From JAXMCI01 sp046349435 (GTDB lineage Bacteria; Pseudomonadota; Alphaproteobacteria; Dongiales; Dongiaceae): a stretch of 24,289 nt of DNA. Below are positions 7,798 through 14,733 of the stretch, in pieces (within the stretch, counting starts at the first letter, position 1; each line of letters opens with the position of its first letter). A model generated the notes under the pieces. That model was not told the DNA's origin and made no database searches. It saw only the letters and a list, made by a program, of their open reading frames with translations. Position numbers and translations under genes: made by a program. The stretch covers positions 1-24,289 of the forward strand of contig JAXMCI010000060.1 in the NCBI GenBank assembly GCA_046349435.1, read 5' to 3'.

Positions 7798-8712
7798 ATG
7801 ATCGAGAACCCGGTGCCCTGGCCGAACGGCGCGCGCTGCGCCGTGGCGATCACCTTCGACGTCGACACCGACAGCTTCCTGCATCTCGGCTTCGGCGGCC
7901 GCGTGCCGGACATGGTCACGACCCAGTCCTGGCTGCGCTACGACGAGATCGCGGTGCCGCGCATCCTGGCGATGTTCCGCCGCTACGGGCTGCGCCAGAC
8001 CTTCTTCTATCCGGCCTGGTGCATGGAGCAGCATCCCCGGCTGGTCGAGGCGATCCTCGCCGACGGCCACGAGATCGGCCATCACGGCTGGCTGCATGAG
8101 AGCATGAACCGGCTGCCGCCGGAGGAGGAGCAGGGCTGGATCCGCCGCGGCATCGAGACCATCGAGCGGATGACCGGCCGGCGGCCGCGCGGCTTCCGCG
8201 CCCCGGTCTACGACTTCTCGCGCCGCACCGCCGGGATCCTGGCGCAGGAGGGCTTCCTCTACGACGCCACGCTGATGAGCGACGACGTCCCGCACCTCGT
8301 CGACACCGAGGCCGGCAGCTTCTGGGAGCTGCCCTCGCACTGGACGCTCGACGACTGGCCGCCCTACGTCCACAACATCGAGCTCGGCTACACCATGAGC
8401 ATCCGCGCCCCGGACGAGGCGATGGCGGTGTTCATGTCGGACTTCGAGGCGATGCACGAGCTGGGCGGGCTGTGGGTCGCCGTCTGGCACCCCTGGGTCT
8501 CCGGCCGCCCGGCCCGCGCCCTGCGCATCGCCCGCATGATCGAGGCGATGCTGGCCAAGGGCGGCGTCTGGTTCGCCACCATGGAGGAGATCGCCCGCCA
8601 CATGCAGTCGCTCACCGCGAGCGGCGCCTACCGGCCGCGCCGCGTGCGGCTGCCCTATTGCGACGGGCCGCTCGACCCGGCGCTGGTGCCGCGCCAGCTT
8701 CCGCCCGGCTGA
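7798..8712 (+). CDS. Polysaccharide-deacetylase-family hydrolase, PuuE/allantoinase-like
   Basis: This is a 304-residue carbohydrate-esterase-4 (NodB) fold protein. It shows TFDVD (19-23, catalytic/metal aspartates), HEIGHHGWLHE with the metal-type histidines at about 96 and 100, and RAPVYD (134-139). The early WP.GARCAVAITFDVD and the EEEQGWIRRGIETIERMTG segment are typical of the PuuE / HpPgdA branch, which act on small cyclic amides or imides, or on peptidoglycan. There is no signal peptide, so it is cytoplasmic, which favours a small-molecule substrate. GGAGAG lies seven bases before the ATG. As the last gene of the transport operon it probably hydrolyses an amide or ring bond of the imported compound. 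Confidence 0.85.
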   Translation: MIENPVPWPNGARCAVAITFDVDTDSFLHLGFGGRVPDMVTTQSWLRYDEIAVPRILAMFRRYGLRQTFFYPAWCMEQHPRLVEAILADGHEIGHHGWLHESMNRLPPEEEQGWIRRGIETIERMTGRRPRGFRAPVYDFSRRTAGILAQEGFLYDATLMSDDVPHLVDTEAGSFWELPSHWTLDDWPPYVHNIELGYTMSIRAPDEAMAVFMSDFEAMHELGGLWVAVWHPWVSGRPARALRIARMIEAMLAKGGVWFATMEEIARHMQSLTASGAYRPRRVRLPYCDGPLDPALVPRQLPPG

Positions 8713-8750
8713 GCGGCCGGAAACGCTGGAAACCAGAAACCCGGCCCGCA

Positions 8751-8775
8751 GGAATAGGACGGAAACAGGGCGGTT
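8751..8775 (+). promoter_or_regulatory. EcfG-like promoter upstream of small secreted protein 2
   Basis: GGAAT, 16 bases, then GGTT, close to the EcfG consensus GGAAC-N16/17-cGTT. It lies 39 bases after the hydrolase stop and 82 bases before the start codon of the small gene. It matches the motif at 1039 in sequence and spacing, and both are followed shortly by CAGGAT. Confidence 0.5.
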
Positions 8776-8787
8776 CCAGGATGCACG

Positions 8788-8808
8788 GGTCGGCAGGTGC
8801 TGCCGACC
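8788..8808 (+). promoter_or_regulatory. 5' UTR hairpin of small secreted protein 2
   Basis: GGTCGGCA, loop GGTGC, TGCCGACC: a perfect eight-pair stem. Its 3' arm overlaps GCCGACCGGCG (8802-8812), the block shared with the UTR at 1091-1101, 55 versus 53 bases before the start codon. Confidence 0.45.
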
Positions 8809-8856
8809 GGCGCCGCGCAAGAGCCGGCGGCCGCAACCCGAGACGGAGTTCCCGCC

Positions 8857-9048
8857 ATGCTGAAGCCCGCCTTCACCCTCGCCTTCGCCCTGCTCCTCGC
8901 GGCCGGTCTCGCCACCACCGCCGAGGCCCGCGGCAAGCGCCATGTCCCGCACGGCACCACGGCCGGCCACGCCGCCGCTGCCGGTGCCGCGTCGAGCGCC
9001 ATGGCCGAGGGCACCATCGTCGTCGCGCGCCGGATCGGCAAGCGATAG
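8857..9048 (+). CDS. Small secreted protein 2 (63 aa, signal peptide)
   Basis: The start codon at 8857 follows GGAGT by eight to nine bases, and CCATGCTGAAG matches the start region of the gene at 1144. MLKPAFTLAFALLLAAGLATTAEA is a Sec signal peptide with an A-E-A cleavage site. The mature part of about 39 residues is basic and alanine/histidine-rich (RGKRHVPHGTTAGHAAAAGA) and ends in VVARRIGKR. The frame is open further upstream, but the shared start context and the signal peptide decide this start. It is convergent with hrpB. Function is unknown; a small, basic exported stress protein is a guess. Confidence 0.7.
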   Translation: MLKPAFTLAFALLLAAGLATTAEARGKRHVPHGTTAGHAAAAGAASSAMAEGTIVVARRIGKR

Positions 9049-9061
9049 CCAGGCCATGCCG

Positions 9062-9114
9062 GAGCCCGATGCGCCGGTCCTGCCTCCTCCCGGGGACCGG
9101 CGCATCGCGGGCTC
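9062..9114. terminator. Long terminator hairpin between convergent genes
   Basis: GAGCCCGATGCGCCGGTCC, a 13-base loop, then GGACCGGCGCATCGCGGGCTC. The arms pair over 19 bases with a two-base GC bulge. It lies between the small secreted gene and the end of hrpB and could stop transcription from both sides. There is no T run. It resembles the hairpin at 1288. Confidence 0.7.
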
Positions 9115-9120
9115 GTCCCG

Positions 9121-11631
9121 TCACCGCCCGCGCGGCTTGGCCCGCGCGGTCGGCATTGCCTGCAGCGGGTCGTCCGGCCAGGGGTGGCGCGGATACTGGC
9201 CGCGCATCTCGGCCCTGACCTGCCGGTAGGGGCCCGCCCAGAAGCTCGCCAGGTCGTCGGTCACCGCCAGCGGGCGGCGGGCCGGCGAGAGCAGGTGCAG
9301 CAGCAGCTTCACCCGGCCGCCGGCCACCGTCGGCGTCTCCGCCAGCCCGAGCATCTCCTGCAGCCGCACCGCCAGCACCGGCCGCGCCCCGGCATAGTCG
9401 ATCGGCAGCCGATTGCCGGTCGGCACGGCGACATGGGTCGGCGCCAGCCGGTCGAGCGTCCGCGACTGTGCGTGCGTCAGCCGCGCGGCCAGCGCGGCCG
9501 CGAGATCGACCCGCGCGAGATGGGCGCGCCTGGCGCAGCCGGCGAGGAACGGCGCCAGCCAGTCCTCCAGCGTCGCCGACAGCGCGGCGTCGGTGAGGTC
9601 GGGCCAGCCCGCCTCCGGCTCGAGCCGGGCGGCGAAGGCGACGCGCTCCCGCCAGGCGCGGAGCGCGTCGTTCCAGGGCAGGCAGCCGAGCCCGAGCTCG
9701 CGAATCCCGGCGATGAGCGCGGCGGCGACCGCCGCCGGGTCGGGATCGGGCAGTGGCCGGTCGTCGAGGGTCAGCGCCCCCAGCCGCCGGCGGCGCCGCG
9801 CCAGCACCGCCTCCTCGCGCGAATCCCAGCGCACCAGATCCTCGGCGACGATGCGGTCGGCGAGATGGGCCTCGAGCTCGGCCCGCTCCACCGGCGCGGC
9901 GAGGAAGATGCGCGCCTCGCGGCGCTCGCCGTCGAGCTCGGGCACCACCAGGAACTCGGCGGCGGCGAGCGGCTCGGGCCCGGCCAGGAAAGCGCCGCCG
10001 CCATTGGCCAGCGCGTAGCGCGGCTCCGGCCCCGGCCGGCGGCGGGCGATGCGGTCGGGCCAGGCGAAGGCGAGCAGCAGGCCCGCCGGCCCGGTGGCGA
10101 GCGCGGCGCCGCGCCGGCCCGGCGGGATGCCGAGCCGGCGCTCCAGGTCGCGCGCGCTCTCCAGCACGCGCTGCGCCGCCGCGCGGTCGACCGCCAGGCC
10201 GTGCGAGGCGGCGGCATGGCCCAGCGCCCCCAGCAGCTCCAGCCGCGGCCGCAGGTCGGACTCGGCCGCCGCGCCCGGCCGGCGCCGCAGGATGTCGCGC
10301 TCGCCGAGCAAGGCCGCCAGCCGGCAGGCCAGCGTGCCGAGGCCGAGCGCCTGGCCGCGCAGCACCATGTGGGCCAGCCGCGGATGCAGCGGCAGCGCCA
10401 GCAGCGCCCGGCCGTGCGCGGTGATCCGGCCGGCCGGGTCGAGGGCGCCCAGCGCCTGCAGCAGGTCGTGCGCCTGGGCCAGCGCCGCCGCCGGCGGCGG
10501 GTCGAGCCAGGCGAGCGCGCCGGCCGCCGCGCCCCAGGCGGCGAGCTCGAGGGCGAGCGGCGCGAGGTCGGCCTCGAGGATCTCCGGCCGGCCCTGCGGG
10601 GCCAGCGCCCTATCGGCCTCCGCCGTCCACAGCCGCCAGCAGGTCCCCGGCGCCTGGCGGCCGGCGCGGCCGCGGCGCTGGTCGGCGGCGGCGCGGCTGA
10701 CGCGGACCGTGGCGAGCCGGGTCATGCCGCGCGCCGGATCGAATCGCGGCACCCGCGACAGGCCGCCGTCGATCACCCCGCGCACCCCGTCGATGGTCAG
10801 GCTGGTCTCGGCGATGGCGGTGGCCAGCACCACCTTGCGCTGCCCGGGCGGCGCGGCCTGGATGGCGGCGTCCTGCGCGGCGGCCGGCAGGCTGCCGTAG
10901 AGCGGATGCAGCGCGACGTCGTCGCCGACGCGCTCCTGCAGCAGCGCGAGCGTGCGGCGGATCTCCGCCTCGCCGGGCAGGAAGACCAGCAGGTCGCCCG
11001 CGCTCTCGGCCAGCCCCCGGCGGACCGCAGCGGCGACCTCCTCCTCCAGTCGCCCGGCGGGCTCGCGGGCGAGGAAGCGGGTCTCCACCGGGAAGGCGCG
11101 GCCCTCGCTGCGCAGCACCGGGGCGCCGAGCAGGGCCGCCAGGCGCTCGCCTTCGAGCGTCGCGCTCATCGCCACCAGCCTGAGGTCGGGGCGCAGCGCG
11201 GCGCGCGCCTCGAGGCAGAGCGCCAGGCCGAGATCGCCCTGCAGCGAGCGCTCATGCACCTCGTCGAAGATCACCGCCGCGACCCCGGCGAGGCCGGGAT
11301 CCTCCTGCAGCAGCCGGGTCAGGATGCCCTCGGTCAGCACCTCGATGCGGGTGCGCGGGCCGATGCGGCTGTCGAGCCGGATGCGGTAGCCGACCGTCTC
11401 GCCCACCGCCTCGCCGCGCAGCGCCGCCATCCGCCGGGCGGCGGCGCGCGCCGCCAGCCGCCGCGGCTCCAGCATCAGGATGCGCCGCCCGGCGACCCAG
11501 GGCTCGTCGAGCAGGGCCGGCGGCACGGCGGTGGTCTTGCCGGCGCCGGGCGGCGCCTGCAGCACCAGCCCGGTCCCGGCGGCGAGGATGCGCCGGAGCT
11601 CCGGCAGCACGGCTTCGATCGGCAGCGCCAT
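9121..11631 (-). CDS. hrpB: ATP-dependent helicase HrpB (DEAH/DExH family)
   Basis: The 836-residue protein is full length for HrpB. The helicase motifs appear in order: Walker A PPGAGKTT (27-34), LEPRRLAAR (55-63), TEGIL (101-105), DEVH (124-127), SATL (157-160), ATAIAETSLTIDGV (271-284), and QRRGRAGR (319-326). The long C-terminal part includes the HA2-like region and the HrpB-specific tail with LPIDYAG, VRLQEMLGL and LLSPARRPLAVTDDLASFW. It ends in PRHPWPDDP, the family's usual end. HrpB is an NTP-dependent RNA helicase whose precise bacterial role is not well defined. The ATG at 11631 starts exactly at the family N-terminus, although the ribosome binding site is weak. It stands alone, 82 bases after the NTF2-like gene. 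Confidence 0.97.
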   Translation of the reverse strand: MALPIEAVLPELRRILAAGTGLVLQAPPGAGKTTAVPPALLDEPWVAGRRILMLEPRRLAARAAARRMAALRGEAVGETVGYRIRLDSRIGPRTRIEVLTEGILTRLLQEDPGLAGVAAVIFDEVHERSLQGDLGLALCLEARAALRPDLRLVAMSATLEGERLAALLGAPVLRSEGRAFPVETRFLAREPAGRLEEEVAAAVRRGLAESAGDLLVFLPGEAEIRRTLALLQERVGDDVALHPLYGSLPAAAQDAAIQAAPPGQRKVVLATAIAETSLTIDGVRGVIDGGLSRVPRFDPARGMTRLATVRVSRAAADQRRGRAGRQAPGTCWRLWTAEADRALAPQGRPEILEADLAPLALELAAWGAAAGALAWLDPPPAAALAQAHDLLQALGALDPAGRITAHGRALLALPLHPRLAHMVLRGQALGLGTLACRLAALLGERDILRRRPGAAAESDLRPRLELLGALGHAAASHGLAVDRAAAQRVLESARDLERRLGIPPGRRGAALATGPAGLLLAFAWPDRIARRRPGPEPRYALANGGGAFLAGPEPLAAAEFLVVPELDGERREARIFLAAPVERAELEAHLADRIVAEDLVRWDSREEAVLARRRRRLGALTLDDRPLPDPDPAAVAAALIAGIRELGLGCLPWNDALRAWRERVAFAARLEPEAGWPDLTDAALSATLEDWLAPFLAGCARRAHLARVDLAAALAARLTHAQSRTLDRLAPTHVAVPTGNRLPIDYAGARPVLAVRLQEMLGLAETPTVAGGRVKLLLHLLSPARRPLAVTDDLASFWAGPYRQVRAEMRGQYPRHPWPDDPLQAMPTARAKPRGR

Positions 11632-11713
11632 GCCGGGGGTCTAGCACAGCTGCCGCCCGCGGCACCGCCCTCCGCCGCGCCGGGGCGGCAGAGGGCGGCC
11701 GAAGCGGTCCCGC

Positions 11714-12085
11714 TCAGGCGGCTTCGGGCATGGCGTCGATGAAGCCGGTGATCGACTGCAGCCGGCCGTCGCCGGCGACCACCCCGACATCGAGCCCGGC
11801 GGCCAGCGCCGGGCCGTCCTGCGGCCCGAGCGACCAGCCGAAGCGGATGCGGTCGTTATGGGCGTCGAGCGCGCCGGTGCTGCGGAACCGGTGGCCGGGG
11901 AAGCGCTGCTGCACCGCCGCGATCATCGCGTCGATGCCGGCCTGTCCCTCGCCCCGCATCAGCGGGTCGAGGTAGAGCGCGTCCTCGGTCCAGGTGGCGG
12001 CGATCAGGGCGCGGCGCCGCGCCGGGTCGGTCTCGTTCCAGGTCGCGATGTAGCGCTCGACGAGCGCGGTGCGATCGATGCTCAT
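11714..12085 (-). CDS. NTF2/SnoaL-like fold protein
   Basis: The 123-residue protein opens with DRTALVERYIATWNETDPARRRALIAATWTEDALYLDPLM, the alpha-helix/cone pattern of SnoaL-like (nuclear transport factor 2 fold) proteins. It continues with IDAMIAAVQQRFPGHRFR and a beta-rich second half (IRFGWSLGP.DGP..AGLDVGVV..DGRLQSITGFID). Such proteins are small ligand-binding or isomerase-like domains; the ligand cannot be read from the sequence. The start at 12085 follows a strong GAGGAGG. The frame runs on upstream to 12286, but that part crosses a terminator-like hairpin and is not part of this protein. It may be co-transcribed with hrpB. Confidence 0.82.
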   Translation of the reverse strand: MSIDRTALVERYIATWNETDPARRRALIAATWTEDALYLDPLMRGEGQAGIDAMIAAVQQRFPGHRFRSTGALDAHNDRIRFGWSLGPQDGPALAAGLDVGVVAGDGRLQSITGFIDAMPEAA

Positions 12086-12172
12086 CTCATCCTCCTCGTG
12101 GGTGGCTTTCCACGGGGCGGAGCATCGCCGGGCGGGCCTGGCCGGTCGATTATCCCGGAGGTCATGTCGCGA

Positions 12173-12203
12173 GCGGGCCGGGCCCTCGCCGGGCCCGGCC
12201 CGC
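12173..12203 (-). terminator. Terminator-like hairpin after small secreted protein 3
   Basis: GCGGGCCGGGCCC, loop TCGCC, GGGCCCGGCCCGC: a perfect 13-pair all-G/C stem. It lies between the small secreted gene (ending 12394) and the NTF2-like gene (starting 12085), both on the minus strand. No T run follows. Confidence 0.65.
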
Positions 12204-12393
12204 CGCGACAGGCGAGGCGCCGCGTTACCTGGCGGCGTTGCGCCCTGATGCACCCCGGTCGGCAGCGCGACGAAGGCCTCGAACACCCGGCCAAAGCGCG
12301 GCCGGTCGCGCCCGCCCTGGTAGGCCGCGTGGATGATCGCGGCGTTGTGCGCGAAGCCGGCGCCGAAGCGCGGCCGGTGGTGGTTGCCTCCGG

Positions 12394-12552
12394 TCAGGTG
12401 GATGCCGTCCCCGAGCCGGTATGGCCGATGCCGCCGCCGCCGCCGACGCTGCAGGCGGCATGGGCCGGCCGCGCCGACAGCTTCAGGACGATGCCGGTTC
12501 CGGCGACGGCGAGCAGGCCCGCTGCCGCCACCGCCACGACTCTCGCAAGCAT
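12394..12552 (-). CDS. Small secreted protein 3 (52 aa), possibly interrupted
   Basis: The ATG at 12552 has AGGGAG about seven bases upstream and an EcfG-like motif further up. MLARVVAVAAAGLLAVAGTGIVLKLSARPAHA is a long signal peptide with A-H-A cleavage; the short mature part is ACSVGGGGGIGHTGSGTAST. The frame ends at a TGA at 12394. However, from about 12412 the next frame has about 45 codons almost all ending in G or C and reading as a plausible protein (DGIHLTGGNHHRPRFGAGFA...). A lost base in the GGGG run near 12411-12414 may therefore have cut off the C-terminus. Either this is a real 52-residue protein or a frameshifted longer one. Function is unknown. Confidence 0.55.
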   Translation of the reverse strand: MLARVVAVAAAGLLAVAGTGIVLKLSARPAHAACSVGGGGGIGHTGSGTAST

Positions 12553-12612
12553 GGAAACACTCCCTCTCCGGCCGGCAGGGCCGGCAGCTGTACGCAGGTA
12601 CTTACGTCGCGG

Positions 12613-12641
12613 TCGAACAGCCCCGCTTGCCGAAGGGTTCC
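12613..12641 (-). promoter_or_regulatory. EcfG-like promoter upstream of small secreted protein 3
   Basis: On the minus strand: GGAAC, 17 bases, TGTT. The -35 part is a perfect match to the EcfG consensus; the -10 part differs in one base. It lies about 64 bases before the ATG at 12552. Confidence 0.45.
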
Positions 12642-12744
12642 GCTCGCCTGGTCGAACGACGCAGCCGCCGCCCGGCGGCCGCCCTTGATGCCGGCCGGGC
12701 GCCGCCCAGATCCAGATGCGGCCGGCAACTCCGGAGACAGCCGC

Positions 12745-12977
12745 ATGCCGAAGGTTCGCTCGATCCGCGCCGGGCTGGCGCTGCTTCTCCTGCTGCCGCT
12801 GGCCGGCTGCGCCACGGCGGAGGAGATCCGCCAGCAGGATGCCCGGCAATGCGCCGGCTACGGCTTCAAGCCGGGCAGCGACGCCTTCTCGGCCTGCCTG
12901 CAGCGGGAGAACTGGCGCGCCGCCTCTGCTGGGCGCCCGATCCCTGGTACTACAATCCCGGCCCGGCCGTCTGGTAG
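12745..12977 (+). pseudogene. Small lipoprotein gene with a frameshift
   Basis: The ATG at 12745 opens MPKVRSIRAGLALLLLLPLAGCATAEEI, a signal peptide with the lipobox LAGC (lipidated Cys22). It continues with CAGYGFKPGSDAFSACLQRENWR, a segment typical of small alphaproteobacterial lipoproteins. After about 12915 this frame becomes low-complexity, while the frame one base back reads ARRLCWAPDPWYYNPGPAVW and then stops at 12975-12977. Aromatic ends of this kind are usual in the family. A lost base near 12915-12922 therefore splits the gene. The intact product would be about 77 residues, anchored in the outer or inner membrane. It could be real decay or a sequencing error. Confidence 0.65.
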
Positions 12978-13035
12978 CGGCGCCCTTACCTCCGAGGTCA
13001 TTGGAGGGCGGCGGGCGCGCCGCTATCGTCGCGCC

Positions 13036-13849
13036 ATGGGCACCTCCGTTCCGGTCGGCACGCTGCTGCGGCAATGGCGGCAGCGCCGCCGCATGAGCCA
13101 GCTCGAGCTCGCGCTCGAGGCCGACATCTCCACCCGCCATCTCAGCTTCCTCGAAACTGGCCGGGCGCGTCCCAGCCGCGAGATGGTGCTGCACCTCGCC
13201 GAGCGAGCTTGGCCTGCCGCTGCGCGAGCGCAACCTGCTGCTCACCGCCGCCGGCTTCGCCGCCGCCTATCCGGAGCGGCCGCTCGGCGACCCGGCGCTG
13301 GCGGCGGCCCGGCGCGCCGTCGAGCTGGTGCTGAAGGGGCACGAGCCCTGTCCCGCGCTCGCCGTCGACCGCCACTGGACGCTGCTCTCGGCCAATGCCG
13401 CGGTGGCGCCGCTGCTCGGCGGCGTCGCGCCCCGGCTGCTGGCGCCGCCGGTCAACGTGCTGCGGCTCAGCCTGCATCCCGAGGGCCTCGCCCCGGCGAT
13501 CCTCAACCCGGCGGAGTGGCGCGGCCACCTGCTGGAGCGGCTGCGCCGGCAGGTCGAGGCCACCGCCGACCCGGTGCTGGTCGAGCTGCTGGCCGAGCTC
13601 CGGGCCTACCCGGCGCCGCCCTCGCCGCTGCGCCCGCCCGCGCCGGCGGCCGATCCCGGCATCGTCGTGCCGCTCCGCCTGCGCAGCCCGGCCGGGCCGC
13701 TCGCCCTGCTCGGCACCACGACGGTGTTCGGCACGCCGATCGACGTCACCCTGGCGGAGCTGGCGCTCGAGGCCTTCTATCCCGCCGACGCGGCCACCGC
13801 CGAGGCGCTGCGCCGGCTCGCCGCGTCCGCCGCCGCCTCGGCGGCGTGA
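13036..13849 (+). pseudogene. XRE-family regulator with MmyB-type C-terminal domain, frameshifted
   Basis: From the ATG at 13036 the frame gives VGTLLRQWRQRRRMSQLELALEADISTRHLSFLETGRARPSREMVLHLAER, a clear XRE helix-turn-helix in the form found before MmyB-type ligand-binding domains. At about 13208-13211 (GAGCGAGCTTGG where GAGCGGCTTGG is expected) there is one extra base. The next frame then reads LGLPLRERNLLLTAAGFAAAYPERPLGDPALAAARRAVELVLKGHEPCPALAVDRHWTLLSANAAVAPLLG and runs to the TGA at 13849, which is the expected MmyB-type domain. Corrected length is about 270 residues, normal for the family. If real, the frameshift kills the gene; if a sequencing error, this is an intact repressor or activator. 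Confidence 0.85.
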
Positions 13850-13931
13850 CAGGGGGCAGGGCCTGATTCCTCGGCGCCTCGCCTCGCCGCCGCTCTCGAC
13901 GGCCGCGGCCGCGGTCCGCTAGCATCGGCGG

Positions 13932-13943
13932 GCGATCGATCGC
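13932..13943. promoter_or_regulatory. Perfect 12-base palindrome
   Basis: GCGATCGATCGC in the gap before the winged-helix operon. It may be a protein binding site, but such G/C-rich palindromes around GATC also occur by chance in this genome. Confidence 0.25.
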
Positions 13944-13973
13944 TCCTGCCGCCGGGCGCGGCAATCACCGGTT

Positions 13974-13994
13974 CGCGACATGTCGCATGTCGCG
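13974..13994. promoter_or_regulatory. Operator-like inverted repeat upstream of the winged-helix gene
   Basis: CGCGACATG, spacer TCG, CATGTCGCG: perfect nine-base arms, with a nested GCGACATGTCGC palindrome. It lies 90 bases before the start of the winged-helix gene. A likely use is binding of a dimeric regulator, perhaps that gene's own product. Confidence 0.5.
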
Positions 13995-14083
13995 CGCCCG
14001 CGGGGCATGGGGTCGATCGCCCGGATTCGATCCTGCGCCGCGGGGCGAAGCCGGACGCGAGCCAGGTAGGTCGTGGGTGGGCC

Positions 14084-14458
14084 TTGCTGCCGGAAGAACT
14101 CGAGCACTTCATCCGCACCACCATCAGGTCCGTCTGGGCGCTCGAGCTGCTGCTGCTGCTGGCCGGCGAGCCGGACCGAGCCTGGACCGAGGACGAGGCC
14201 AACCGCGCGCTGCGCGGCAGCACCGGCCTGGTGCGCAGCACGCTGGCCGCGCTGGTGCAGGCCGGCCTGCTGGCCCTTGAGGGCGACGCCTATCGCTTCC
14301 GGCCGGCCACGCCGGAGCTGCGCCGGTCGGTCGAGCAGCTCGCCGAAGCCCATGCCGCCCGGCCGCTGGCCGTGGTCCGCGCCATCCTCGATGCGCCGAA
14401 CGAGCGCATCCGCAGCTTTGCCGACGCCTTCAGGGTGAGGAAGGACGGGGAACCGTGA
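14084..14458 (+). CDS. Winged-helix-like protein linked to DUF5985 genes
   Basis: The 124-residue protein begins LPEELEHFIRTTIRSVWALELLLLLAGEPDRAWTEDEANRALRG and has a helix-turn-helix-like part (STGLVRSTLAALVQAGLLALEGDAYRF, about 45-71). It ends with a helical tail (LAVVRAILDAPNERIRSFADAFRV). Proteins of this kind are found in alphaproteobacteria just before pairs of DUF5985-type membrane proteins. The start is a TTG at 14084, since no ATG or GTG is available in frame close by. Its stop overlaps the next gene's start. Its DNA-binding role is inferred from the fold only. Confidence 0.7.
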   Translation: MLPEELEHFIRTTIRSVWALELLLLLAGEPDRAWTEDEANRALRGSTGLVRSTLAALVQAGLLALEGDAYRFRPATPELRRSVEQLAEAHAARPLAVVRAILDAPNERIRSFADAFRVRKDGEP

Positions 14459-14724
14459 ACGACGCGCTGCCCTCGATCGTCTACCTGCTCTGCCTCGGCA
14501 CGAGCCTCGCCTGCTTCCTGCTGCTGCTGCGCAGCTGGCGCCGCGGTCGCACCCGGCTGCTGCTGTGGAGCGCGCTGTGCTTCGCCGGGCTGGCCGTGAC
14601 CAACCTGATCCTCTTCATCGACCTGATCCTGTTGCCGGAGGTCGACCTGCAGATCCTGCGCTTGCTGGTCACGCTCGCCGCGCTGGCGGTGCTGCTCTAC
14701 GGCTTCGTCTGGGAAACCGACTAG
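14455..14724 (+). CDS. DUF5985-type small membrane protein 1
   Basis: The 89-residue protein has three hydrophobic spans (about 5-23, 33-54 and 62-84) with basic residues (SWRRGRTR) between the first two. The GTG start overlaps the stop of the winged-helix gene (GTGA), so the two are translationally coupled. The next gene encodes a protein of the same size and layout. Function of the family is unknown. Confidence 0.75.
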   Translation: MNDALPSIVYLLCLGTSLACFLLLLRSWRRGRTRLLLWSALCFAGLAVTNLILFIDLILLPEVDLQILRLLVTLAALAVLLYGFVWETD

Positions 14725-14733
14725 GGTGCGACG

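Noticed and set aside
9184..11742. Open frame of 852 codons on the plus strand opposite hrpB
   Set aside because: It is antisense to a helicase gene with all motifs intact. Its product is low-complexity (Q, R, P, G, A) as expected for the shadow of a GC-rich gene.
12083..12286. N-terminal extension of the NTF2-like protein to GTG 12286
   Set aside because: It would translate through a 13-pair terminator-like hairpin, and the ATG at 12085 has a strong ribosome binding site at the family N-terminus.
12421..13866. A single 481-residue protein joining the lipoprotein and the XRE domain
   Set aside because: The frame is continuous only because of two frameshifts. The lipoprotein and regulator parts each continue as proper proteins in other frames.
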